Of a DNA stretch of 64,000 bases, positions 61,001 to 64,000 are shown one piece after another. The stretch is from assembly GCA_907164885.2 (NCBI GenBank), contig OU015503.1:126567764-126631763 (forward strand), written 5' to 3'. Positions within the stretch are counted from its first letter, which is position 1. The number at the start of each line of letters is the position of its first letter. Under the pieces are notes generated by a model. The model made no database searches, was not told where the DNA came from, and worked only from the letters and a program-made list of their open reading frames with translations. The DNA comes from Dolomedes plantarius. Its lineage: Eukaryota; Arthropoda; Arachnida; Araneae; Dolomedidae. The position numbers were made by a program, and so were the translations under genes.

Positions 61001-61169
61001 TCAGAATATCACAATATAGACAGACAAGGCAAAGATCAATCCATGGATTACCCCCCCCCCCTACAACAACAAAAAAATTACACAAATTATAAGAGATTTA
61101 AAGGAACTTTAGTAGACAGCATTCTTATATAAAGGAATTCAGGCAGAAAAAAAAAACTTTTACCTCCAT
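22347..61169 (-). CDS. NPLOC4: NPLOC4 / NPL4, p97-Ufd1 ubiquitin-recognition cofactor (fifteen coding exons)
   Basis: NPL4 partners Ufd1 and the p97/VCP ATPase to extract ubiquitinated proteins, for example in ER-associated degradation. Minus-strand exons from GT-AG sites and homology: 61164-61169 (tentative, only Met-Glu), 60552-60632, 58897-59012, 52969-53193, 51852-51900, 48902-48990, 47002-47125, 46707-46886, 44590-44748, 40544-40670, 38158-38318, 34511-34684, 26616-26732, 23448-23559 and 22347-22489. Phases all close: 1863 nt, 620 aa (human 608). Domains: UBX-like, residues 1-78 ([10 protein letters not shown]); Npl4 zinc-finger region, about 125-240 ([32 protein letters not shown]); MPN-like core, about 230-560 ([46 protein letters not shown]); C-terminal NZF ([11 protein letters not shown] with Thr-Phe, then CEMC). 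The Ser/Thr-rich insert in exon 4 looks lineage-specific. Introns are heavily invaded by transposons, including a BEL/Pao element. Confidence 0.93.
23949..25242 (+). mobile_element. Tc1/mariner DD41D element, full length but broken
   Basis: A 1294-bp element flanked by TA (23947-23948 and 25243-25244). Its 30-bp terminal inverted repeats start cagaggctgtt and end cattttttagacgat, with two mismatches between ends. The transposase runs on the plus strand from about 24093 to 25146 in pieces. It inserts antisense to NPLOC4, in the intron between exons 23448-23559 and 26616-26732. Spacing of the last two catalytic Asp residues is 41, placing it in the DD41D group. Confidence 0.9.
24093..25146 (+). 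pseudogene. DD41D transposase, one frameshift and one in-frame stop
   Basis: The start at ATG 24093 opens [20 protein letters not shown] and is followed by an HTH-type region ([19 protein letters not shown]). The reading frame shifts near 24505-24515. The second piece carries the first catalytic Asp in TIDESWVYL. An in-frame TAG follows at about 24724. The third piece has HQDKASSH with the second Asp and [18 protein letters not shown] with the third, 41 residues later. The three catalytic Asp residues are still present, so decay is modest. It encodes cut-and-paste transposase activity only in principle. Confidence 0.85.
25937..26194. repeat. Long near-perfect inverted repeat (102/104-bp arms, 52-bp loop)
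   Basis: The left arm at 25937-26038 and right arm at 26091-26194 are reverse complements apart from one substitution and a 2-nt insertion. The outer ends are atatctgtggcttgg and its complement; the inner ends are aagtaccca and its complement. Each arm contains a degenerate internal direct repeat (aagaagtgcccaagtc and aagaagtacccaagtc). It lies in an NPLOC4 intron, so the pre-mRNA would fold into a stem of about 100 bp. No transposon terminus or target duplication was recognised. Confidence 0.92.
26893..27383. mobile_element. TA-flanked MITE
   Basis: A 491-bp element flanked by TA on both sides, with inverted termini cacccataccttgctt and cacctataccttgcta. Subterminal motifs of the gccgtaaagc / tatagcgaa type recur near both ends. 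The TA target and end sequences fit a pogo/Tc1-mariner-type MITE. Only low-complexity ORFs are present. Confidence 0.7.
27396..27459. repeat. 23-bp inverted repeat
   Basis: Left arm 27396-27418 (begins ggattattctatttt) pairs with right arm 27437-27459 with a single mismatch and an 18-nt loop. It sits between the MITE and the BEL/Pao element. Confidence 0.8.
27546..27550. repeat. BEL/Pao target-site duplication, left copy
   Basis: ctttc immediately outside the low-coordinate LTR, matched by ctttc at 33417-33421. A 5-bp duplication is normal for BEL/Pao integrases. Confidence 0.9.
27551..27745 (-). repeat. 3' LTR of the BEL/Pao element
   Basis: 195 bp, starting TGTGGCAACAGAAGAGATC on the minus strand and ending GCAACA. 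It differs from the 5' LTR only at 27557 and 27698, where this copy has CpG and the other has CpA (plus-strand reading). Confidence 0.95.
27746..27761 (-). promoter_or_regulatory. Polypurine tract of the BEL/Pao element
   Basis: On the minus strand a mostly purine stretch, AAAAGGTGGGAGTGTA, abuts the 3' LTR. This is where plus-strand DNA synthesis would be primed. Confidence 0.75.
27912..28859 (-). pseudogene. BEL/Pao integrase core and C-terminal domain
   Basis: Open segment of 315 aa. The integrase core shows the catalytic acidic residues in [27 protein letters not shown] and [14 protein letters not shown] (D, D, E). A C-terminal domain common in BEL/Pao polyproteins follows ([20 protein letters not shown]). 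The segment is entered by a frameshift: the upstream frame ends at 28847 and this frame overlaps it by 13 nt. The Met at 28859 is an internal residue, not a true start. Confidence 0.88.
28847..29509 (-). pseudogene. BEL/Pao integrase zinc-binding region
   Basis: Open segment of 220 aa covering the linker after RNase H and the integrase H2C2 zinc-binding domain ([18 protein letters not shown], then [14 protein letters not shown]). An in-frame TAA at 29573-29575 separates it from the upstream segment, and a frameshift near 28870-28880 separates it from the integrase core. The apparent Met start at 29509 lies inside the polyprotein; homologous coding continues upstream to the stop. Confidence 0.85.
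29573..31033 (-). pseudogene. BEL/Pao reverse transcriptase and RNase H
   Basis: Open segment of 486 aa. The RT region includes [44 protein letters not shown] and the active-site block [11 protein letters not shown], which has Asn where most RTs have the second Asp. RNase H follows, with [26 protein letters not shown] and [13 protein letters not shown] supplying acidic residues. An in-frame TGA precedes it at about 31046-31048, and it terminates at a TAA at 29573-29575, followed by LSRG-type sequence expected to be continuous. Confidence 0.9.
31046..31672 (-). pseudogene. BEL/Pao aspartic protease region
   Basis: Open segment of 208 aa following an in-frame TGA that ends the gag segment. The protease active-site motif DSGS lies just after that stop, before the first Met at about 31672, so the ORF as opened by Met omits it. 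[14 protein letters not shown], characteristic of the Pao-type protease domain, is present. The segment ends at another in-frame TGA just before the sequence leading into RT. Both stops lie in the same frame, so the original product was one polyprotein. Confidence 0.85.
31694..33133 (-). CDS. BEL/Pao gag-like protein
   Basis: 479-aa ORF, first coding segment of the element. Residues 1-130 are charged and helical. A gag domain (DUF1759-like) follows, with [20 protein letters not shown] and [16 protein letters not shown], which packages RNA in virus-like particles. Near the C-terminus are two zinc-knuckle-like motifs. [14 protein letters not shown] has Tyr at the usual His ligand; [13 protein letters not shown] keeps its His. 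The start at 33133 gives [20 protein letters not shown] and lies 88 nt after the 5' LTR. The segment ends at an in-frame TGA just before the protease motif. Confidence 0.85.
   Translation of the reverse strand: METSKPAKPYENFDNARQHRKSCRASFARTVNKLAELIAEDKPDLDNMEMLLDQLLEKQKMLRSAQEKFLELLQLKGCTQDEYDKEYEAAMDYYEKVSEIKVKCNRIKANLNMCAQSDKSSEARTVAKQKLPEIELMKFDGDPRNWLTFWTQFSKINEDKRIDVRDKFQYLLQSTRPDSIARQIVMNFPATETNYGKAVSYLKERFGNESTLIQIYMRELLKLVIKDKTQMNLMELHDKLQTQLRALESLGVTQDKFAYMLFPLIESALPTDLIKIWERQRNTCIETGKSDLDLLMDFLKNEVETEFRIKMIHDTFSSEKTNVKKNKYSEQKLGIPTTCELLNANIKSSSNASENLNKFKKFECIFCEKSHTSENCNEASSMSLDCKKDIVRKKNACFVCLKRNYRANQCKSKHRCPICKNRHFVILCPDLTNNKVDNVSNVEGSENKTSTLYNHVDMSDVFLQTIVVRIQNGSKQMLI
33202..33219 (-). 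promoter_or_regulatory. Primer-binding site of the BEL/Pao element
   Basis: Two nucleotides after the 5' LTR the minus strand reads TGGCATCCCTGCCGGGAC. TGG complements a tRNA CCA end and the following C implies a G discriminator base. I could not assign the tRNA. Confidence 0.7.
33222..33416 (-). repeat. 5' LTR of the BEL/Pao element
   Basis: 195 bp, 193 identical to the 3' LTR. It would hold the promoter for the element. Both differences are CpG-to-CpA transitions in this copy. Confidence 0.95.
33417..33421. repeat. BEL/Pao target-site duplication, right copy
   Basis: ctttc, identical to 27546-27550. Confidence 0.9.
34170..34204. repeat. TA microsatellite
   Basis: About 17 TA units, next to the dispersed repeat at 34206-34336. 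More TA/TG arrays continue at 34350-34482. Confidence 0.9.
34206..34336. repeat. Dispersed repeat between microsatellites, copy 1
   Basis: Begins cagggctagattt and ends tctagaaatctagcac, so the ends share an inverted gctagattt. The interior contains the blocks tttggaatacccccc and gttccgg.acct. A partial copy lies at 50345-50425, also sandwiched between TA arrays. It is an unclassified short non-autonomous repeat. Confidence 0.65.
35037..35856 (-). mobile_element. hAT-family deletion derivative with BED-finger ORF
   Basis: An 820-bp element bounded by the identical 8-mer gttcagtc (35029-35036 and 35857-35864). The inverted termini are tagtgatgcgacatcgat and tagggatgcgacatcgat. Many acatcgatgt palindromic motifs crowd both subterminal regions, as expected for transposase-binding repeats of hAT elements. 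Only the N-terminal BED zinc finger of the transposase remains. It lies in the NPLOC4 intron between exons 34511-34684 and 38158-38318. Confidence 0.88.
35294..35467 (-). CDS. BED zinc-finger protein fragment of the hAT element
   Basis: An intact 57-aa frame from ATG 35467 to TAG 35294-35296. It opens [20 protein letters not shown], followed by [10 protein letters not shown] and HLKEKHGG, giving the C-x2-C...H-x4-H ligands of a BED finger and the aromatic WKYF typical of ZBED proteins. BED domains bind the ends of hAT elements. The hAT catalytic and dimerisation regions are absent. Because the finger is complete, a short DNA-binding product is possible, but expression is not shown. Confidence 0.75.
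   Translation of the reverse strand: MPPKTTVWKYFYKTSDKLAKCNICFKSLKTSGNTTNLSGHLKEKHGGIYNENFESSK
36010..36480 (-). mobile_element. Transposase remnant with DUF4817-like N-terminus
   Basis: On the minus strand from about 36392 the sequence reads [20 protein letters not shown], then [15 protein letters not shown]. This resembles the N-terminal helix-turn-helix domain (DUF4817) of a widespread arthropod Tc1/mariner-like transposase. The frame breaks soon after and the rest, down to 36010, is degraded; no catalytic block is clear. Confidence 0.6.
37206..37518. repeat. Tandem duplication with 214-bp period
   Basis: The segment 37206-37305 (catgaaagtacataaatgtt ... gataattttttctgc ... tagagctat) recurs at 37420-37518 with about ten substitutions. 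The unit boundary carries a long T tract (37388-37411). It lies in the same intron as the hAT element. Confidence 0.8.
37863..37931. repeat. Long (AT)n microsatellite
   Basis: About 34 AT units, the longest uninterrupted dinucleotide array seen in the window. It follows aacacaaacaca and leads into taattaattaat. Confidence 0.95.
38497..39272 (+). mobile_element. Helitron-like non-autonomous element A
   Basis: The left end has ctataaaacagttccgtaac and the right end has agcgaagcacgggtattcag followed by ctagt, the Helitron-type 3' terminus. It is followed without a gap by a second copy beginning tctatatatataaaatag. The internal sequence (ctgactgacatataacgcac, accaaacggctggacct) is shared with copies B and C. 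No helicase or Rep coding is present. Confidence 0.7.
39273..40067 (+). mobile_element. Helitron-like non-autonomous element B
   Basis: Starts tctatatatataaaatag directly at the ctagt end of element A and ends cagctagt at 40067. It shares most of the sequence of A at moderate divergence, including gctggacctaaggggctgac. The exact head-to-tail join without intervening sequence is typical of tandem Helitron insertion. A TA array (39951-39980) lies within. Confidence 0.7.
40755..41700. mobile_element. Foldback-like element with long imperfect inverted ends
   Basis: The left side (40840-40945) carries gccgcaaattgaacctag and ggcactgcaaattgagccca. The right side, read on the other strand (41580-41680), carries gccacaaattgaactcagcc and ggcactgcatattgatccca. 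The ends are therefore inverted relative to each other over roughly 150-200 bp. A 31-aa ORF at 40954-41049 ([20 protein letters not shown]) resembles the acidic N-terminus of PIF/Harbinger-type nucleases, suggesting that source. The ends of the element are approximate. Confidence 0.55.
41091..41122. repeat. Perfect 15-bp inverted repeat, 2-nt loop
   Basis: atgtatcaataattt, two T, then its exact reverse complement. The same arm sequence recurs once more at about 41338-41353. It lies within the foldback-like element. Confidence 0.85.
42297..43080 (+). mobile_element. Tc1/mariner-like MITE with internal duplication and DUF4817-like relic
   Basis: A 784-bp element with perfect-looking inverted termini cagggtgtttcaaaaagaat at 42297-42316 and the complementary end at 43080. 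From ATG 42651 the plus strand reads [20 protein letters not shown], then [10 protein letters not shown], matching the N-terminal DUF4817-type helix-turn-helix of an arthropod transposase family; it breaks soon after. The region 42311-42483 is repeated at 42490-42663, so the start of the coding region occurs twice in degenerate form. Confidence 0.75.
43733..44030 (+). repeat. tRNA-derived SINE with (AAAT)n tail
   Basis: The head carries a pol III A box (tggctaagtgg region, 43740-43751) and a perfect B box ggttcgattcc (43774-43784) within a tRNA-like stretch. A unique body follows (tgcggaaccggtcagtcttc ... gtacaccggactggggtgta). The tail is taaaaaataaataaataaat (44000-44030). It is a retroposed SINE of a different family from the 15593 and 62760 copies. 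Confidence 0.85.
44749..46706. other. NPLOC4 intron, mostly featureless
   Basis: About 2 kb of AT-rich intron. It contains the hairpin at 45042-45080 and a run of about 13 C near 45632. No exon or transposon end was recognised. Confidence 0.5.
45042..45080. repeat. Perfect 17-bp stem with 5-nt loop
   Basis: atctgaaaattatttaa, loop tattc, then the exact reverse complement. It would form a stable hairpin in NPLOC4 pre-mRNA. No known element explains it. Confidence 0.85.
47126..48901. other. NPLOC4 intron, nothing recognised
   Basis: AT-rich intron of about 1.8 kb. It includes an A run near 47530. ORFs here are short and of skewed composition. No repeat family or exon was identified. Confidence 0.5.
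49186..49883 (-). mobile_element. Helitron-like non-autonomous element C
   Basis: A reverse-oriented copy of the element seen at 38497-40067. On the minus strand it begins tctatatgtataaaaaacag and ends near ggcgaagtacgggttttcag. It shares the ctgactgacatataacgcac and aggggtgcactaagaaa-type internal blocks. No coding capacity is seen. Confidence 0.7.
50199..50342. repeat. TA-rich microsatellite cluster
   Basis: Several (TA)n arrays interrupted by gtatgtata and gtatataag. ORFs through it (IYIYIY...) are translation artefacts. Confidence 0.95.
50345..50425. repeat. Dispersed repeat between microsatellites, copy 2
   Basis: Matches the right half of 34206-34336 (tttggaatacccccc, gttccggtacct, tttctagaaat). 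The left half is missing. It is again flanked by TA arrays. Confidence 0.7.
50440..51735 (-). mobile_element. Helitron-like element with coding relic
   Basis: On the minus strand the element ends with the hairpin cccgagcgaagccggg (complement of 50453-50468) followed by taatacat and CTAGT, a classic Helitron 3' end. The start, near 51735, has tatataaatgaatgtttgtt. Inside, 50471-50892 on the minus strand encodes basic, Arg/Glu-rich pieces in shifting frames (for example [20 protein letters not shown]). These could be relics of a Helitron-associated protein. No Rep or helicase motif was found. Confidence 0.65.
53194..57386. other. NPLOC4 intron with unclassified repeats
   Basis: AT-rich intron. 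It contains a perfect 38-bp tandem duplication (53311-53386). An unclassified repeat begins cagggtgtctactga at 53717; the same 15-mer occurs at 43684, beside the SINE. A stretch near 54180-54290 with acttttttaagg-type motifs resembles 22590-22650. No exon was recognised. Confidence 0.5.
53311..53386. repeat. Perfect tandem duplication of 38 bp
   Basis: The unit aaaagcatactcatatcaga... ending ataagaat occurs twice with no differences (53311-53348 and 53349-53386). It is recent, or a candidate variable-number tandem repeat. Confidence 0.9.
57387..57970. mobile_element. pogo-type MITE inside a TA array
   Basis: A 584-bp element flanked by TA, with inverted termini cagtcgaacctccatatatc. Subterminal ttcgatatatag repeats are numerous on both sides. 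The architecture matches 9348-10451 but the end sequences differ, so it is a different subfamily. No ORF is present. It inserted into, or generated, the flanking (TA)n arrays at 57363-57386 and 57971-58022. Confidence 0.82.
57971..58022. repeat. TA microsatellite between two transposons
   Basis: About 25 TA units separating the pogo-type MITE from the Helitron-like element that starts at 58024. Confidence 0.95.
58024..58728 (-). mobile_element. Helitron-like non-autonomous element D
   Basis: On the minus strand the element ends ccctggcaacgacgggtaaa followed by caactagt, a Helitron-type terminus with a short stem. The start, near 58728, has tatataaatggatgtatgtg. Internal tandem blocks (aactatggattcaacact / ggccattttggacat) repeat about three times with a spacing of roughly 120 bp. 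Confidence 0.6.
59013..60551. other. NPLOC4 intron, nothing recognised
   Basis: About 1.5 kb of AT-rich intron between coding exons 2 and 3. I saw no transposon ends, hairpins or further exons. Confidence 0.5.
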
Positions 61170-61757
61170 CCTGTACCATTTATTTAGTCTGAAAAAAATT
61201 AAAGGGCTACAGCATTTTAAGTTTACCAAGCCTCAAAAACCATCTACATCACTGATTTTGATTAGTAATGCCCATAAGGGATAGATCCAGGCCTGTAAGT
61301 AGGGGGGGGGGGATAGTAAGGGTGTTGGTGTTGTGGAGCTGAACCACCTCTATCTCATAGGGCATAGCTGCCAACCCCCCAAGAAAAAAATAAGGAACAC
61401 AGCGTGCGACGGAATCGAAAGAAAAAAAAAAAGAGCAACAAGATGTATAATATTTTCTAACACAAGAATAGAACTGTAAAAGTTCGCTTTCAGACAATTC
61501 TTTCACAAATTCTGATGTTTCGGATCCTATAACTAAAGTTTTATCATCCTTCTGATTTTTAAATACATCAAATTTCACATTAAATACACATTTAGAGCTA
61601 GTTATGTAAGATATTTTCCTAAATCTTGCCAACAATTCAAAAAAAATTCGATAACTTTCTTCTCATCTTGTGAATTTTTGGCTCTTCACTTTGAAACATG
61701 ACATTATATGTTTCATAAATGACAATCATGTTTTTCATAAAAAATGCTAAAGCATGA

Positions 61758-62223
61758 TCAAGATTTGAGCGAAAAAGAAGAAGAAAGAAAGAAAGAAAGA
61801 AAGCGCAAGAAAAATTCTTCTTCCTGCTGCATTATGCGTTTATTATTGGTAGATGATGGTGACTCTGCAAGTGATTTTACTTTTTTTGCTGATTTTTGAG
61901 AAACACATGGGGTTGGTTTTAGCTCTTTTACAGAGTTGGGTGAAGCACTTGACATTAATTTAAATTTTTTTTACTAGTATTGGTGAAGCAAATGAGGTTG
62001 ATTTTACTTTTTTTATTAGTTTAGTTGAAGCACATGATGTTGACTTTCTCTTTCTTTCTAATATTGTAGAAGCTGCTTGCCGTTCAGGAAGTTTTTGTAT
62101 AGTGTAAGCTGCTAGGAGAGGAAAATATGAATCTCGAAAACACGATGTAGGGGAAAAAAAGCGATGGCGCTGTGTAAGTAAAAATACGGGACATTTTTGC
62201 TTGAAAATGTATTTTCGTAACAA
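61758..62223 (-). pseudogene. Broken ORF with Ser/Lys-rich 15-residue repeats
   Basis: Two overlapping-frame segments (62223-61960 and 61955-61758) read on the minus strand as one frameshifted protein. Residues such as KSTSCASTKLIKKV, KSTSFASPILVKKI, SSASPNSVKELK and PTPCVSQKSAKKVK show about four degenerate copies of a 14-15-residue unit. I do not recognise the family. The setting in repeat-like sequence suggests a transposon-derived protein, but a decayed host gene is possible. Confidence 0.4.
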
Positions 62224-62759
62224 AGCTTAAAAAATGGAACGAATACGTTTTTTACGGAACACTTGGCACATACGATAGGGGATTTAAATATAAAATTAGG
62301 AGATTTAAATATAAATACATAAATGAACTAACAGAAATCTAACATAACATATTTTCCCCCATATCATAAAATGTTTTTAGTCAGTGCAAACAAGCTTTCT
62401 CATCATAAGATATTTCAAAAATGGATCAAAACTATTTATGAACTTAAGATCTTAAGGAAACTTAAGATAACTTAAGGAAAAAAGGAAGCTTAAAAAAGTC
62501 TTAAGCTTCCTTTTTCAAATAGAACTAAATTCTGAAAAATCTTAATATTAAAATTTTCTCTTATTTAATTATTTATACTTCACTTAATAGTTATTTATGC
62601 ATGACTGATGTACTCAACTGTGTCAAGAAGCAAGAAAATTGAAACTATTTCATACTATAGGTTTCATAGCTGGAAAACAATATTATTGCTAAAATCAATA
62701 ACATTTGAAGAAATGTAAAGGAAGGGTAAATATTAAAACAATCACAATTTTGGGTGGTT

Positions 62760-62933
62760 GGTTGTGAGCATTATGGTCATTTTTCGCTACATGAGAGATA
62801 ATTAGACCGGCACCTACTGCTTAAAGCCAATTCCGAACGGCTACAAACATCCATTCCAACAGTAGGAATCAAACCCACTAACTTTGATACCGAATGCCAG
62901 TGCCCTAGCGATTCAGCCATCGCCCAGCATTCA
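62760..62933 (-). repeat. tRNA-derived SINE, copy 2
   Basis: Reverse-oriented copy of the family at 15593-15763, sharing gctacaaacatccat, ccagtgcc.tagc and the B box-like complement of 62863-62877. Moderate divergence between copies suggests an old family. Confidence 0.7.
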
Positions 62934-64000
62934 TTCACAATGTTTCATTGAAAGGTTTGAGTTCAGAATGCTTCATGTCAAATATTTATTCTCAAATTTA
63001 CATCTACCTACACACAGTAACAAAGAACTTTTAGCATTTCATCTTACTGAAGAAATCTTTTGTTTACTATAAAAATCACATTACATTGCAACTTCACCTG
63101 TCATTACTTCATCCTGTTTAGATATAAAGAGCTTTTATTTTCAACTTTCAAAGTAGCCATAGTATGTTTTGAATTTTATTTGTTCATCAATTATAATCTT
63201 TTTAGCAATAAAAATTTTAACTTTTTTTCCCACAGAAACAGGAAGGCCTATAAAACAGGATATGAATGATCTTACTCATTTCTTAACACTGTTTAGGATC
63301 TGATTTTGCAGTTTTAATGGATATATCCTCAGTCCTGTATACCTCATAGCACTGAGATGATTTATTAGTATTAAAGCTAACAGTCTCTATATCTAGGAAA
63401 TAATTATCCATGTCAAAACAGTGATATCTACAAAATAAGGCTAATGATTTTGAAATGACTTGAAATGTCCAAAAGTTTTAAACATAGTAAACATTTTTAA
63501 GGATTTATATATTGTACATCAAACATCTACAATACATCAAATTTATTCCCATGACAGCCATTTTCTTAAAAAAAAAAGAAAAAAAACATACATAAAAGTA
63601 AATAATTTTTCAAACCTATTTCAAAAATTCTCTATACATTAATACCTCATTGATCCAGATCTCCGGATCAGATTTGGTGATACTTTTATATGTTGATATG
63701 TTCACATTAATCATTTTTAACTATGATAGCAAGATTCTAACTATAAGTACGTCAAAAAGTCACCTTTTTAGTTTGATCCATTGTACAGTTCCTGCATAGA
63801 TTGTACAATGAATTATAATAAAATGCTTTTTGTTGAGTTTAAGAAAGCTATACTAGACTTACAAATTCTTTGTTAAGCTATGTGAAAAGTTATTTTTATA
63901 TTTTTTAATGTCTTGTAAACAATATGTAATTTTGTTACAAAACATAGTTTTTTTTATCGTAATAAATGCTAAGTCTGCTCAGTTAAGGATTTTGTTTTGC

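Larger units (their letters stand above)
61170..64000. other. Region upstream of NPLOC4
   Basis: Should include the NPLOC4 5' UTR and promoter on the minus strand, but no core-promoter motif could be placed with confidence. The stretch 61250-62225 looks like a degraded mobile element (see the 61758-62223 entry), with poly-G 61303-61313. A SINE lies at 62760-62933. The remainder to 64000 is AT-rich without a supported gene. Confidence 0.45.

Noticed and set aside
1..64000. CRISPR arrays, operons, phage or other prokaryotic systems
   Set aside because: Introns, PHD/NZF proteins and eukaryotic transposons show this is animal DNA; repeats are microsatellites, MITEs or duplications without regular spacers.

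Overview
The window is an AT-rich animal genomic segment with long, transposon-filled introns. Protein matches, spliced gene structure and repeat types (BEL/Pao, mariner/Tc1, pogo, piggyBac, hAT, Helitron, tRNA-derived SINEs) point to an arthropod. A chelicerate such as a spider is my best guess, but nothing in the window proves it.

Three conserved cellular genes could be reconstructed. (1) CLUAP1/IFT38, an intraflagellar-transport (cilia) protein, lies on the minus strand as nine coding exons between 11962 and 942; all splice phases close to give 350 aa. (2) PHF10/BAF45A, a PBAF chromatin-remodelling subunit with a SAY region and two PHD fingers, lies on the plus strand at 12527-14194 as a single uninterrupted 555-aa ORF. 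It is head-to-head with CLUAP1 across a 564-bp shared upstream region. (3) NPLOC4/NPL4, the p97/VCP ubiquitin-recognition cofactor, lies on the minus strand as fifteen inferred coding exons between 61169 and 22347 (620 aa). It includes the UBX-like N-terminus, the Npl4 zinc-finger/MPN core and a C-terminal NZF finger. Its two-codon first exon is tentative.

Layout: 1-941 sequence downstream of CLUAP1; 942-11962 CLUAP1, whose introns hold a hAT MITE (7966-8424), a pogo-type element (9348-10451), a piggyBac-type element (10749-11441) and local duplications; 11963-12526 shared promoter region; 12527-14194 PHF10; 14195-22346 intergenic with SINE, hAT and mariner remnants and one unassigned candidate exon; 22347-61169 NPLOC4, whose introns hold most of the mobile DNA; 61170-64000 upstream sequence with degraded repeats and a SINE.

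The largest insertion is a complete BEL/Pao LTR retrotransposon (27551-33416) with 195-bp LTRs differing at two positions and a CTTTC target-site duplication. It lies in sense orientation in an NPLOC4 intron, and its coding region is broken by three in-frame stops and one frameshift. Other notable elements are a DD41D Tc1/mariner copy with TA duplication (23949-25242), a hAT deletion derivative that still encodes a BED zinc finger (35037-35856), two head-to-tail Helitron-like copies, and an unexplained inverted repeat with about 102-bp arms (25937-26194). No CRISPR, operon or microbial system is present. I did not find a convincing new biological system; the best leads are the long intronic hairpin and the intronless PHF10 sharing a promoter region with a ciliary gene.
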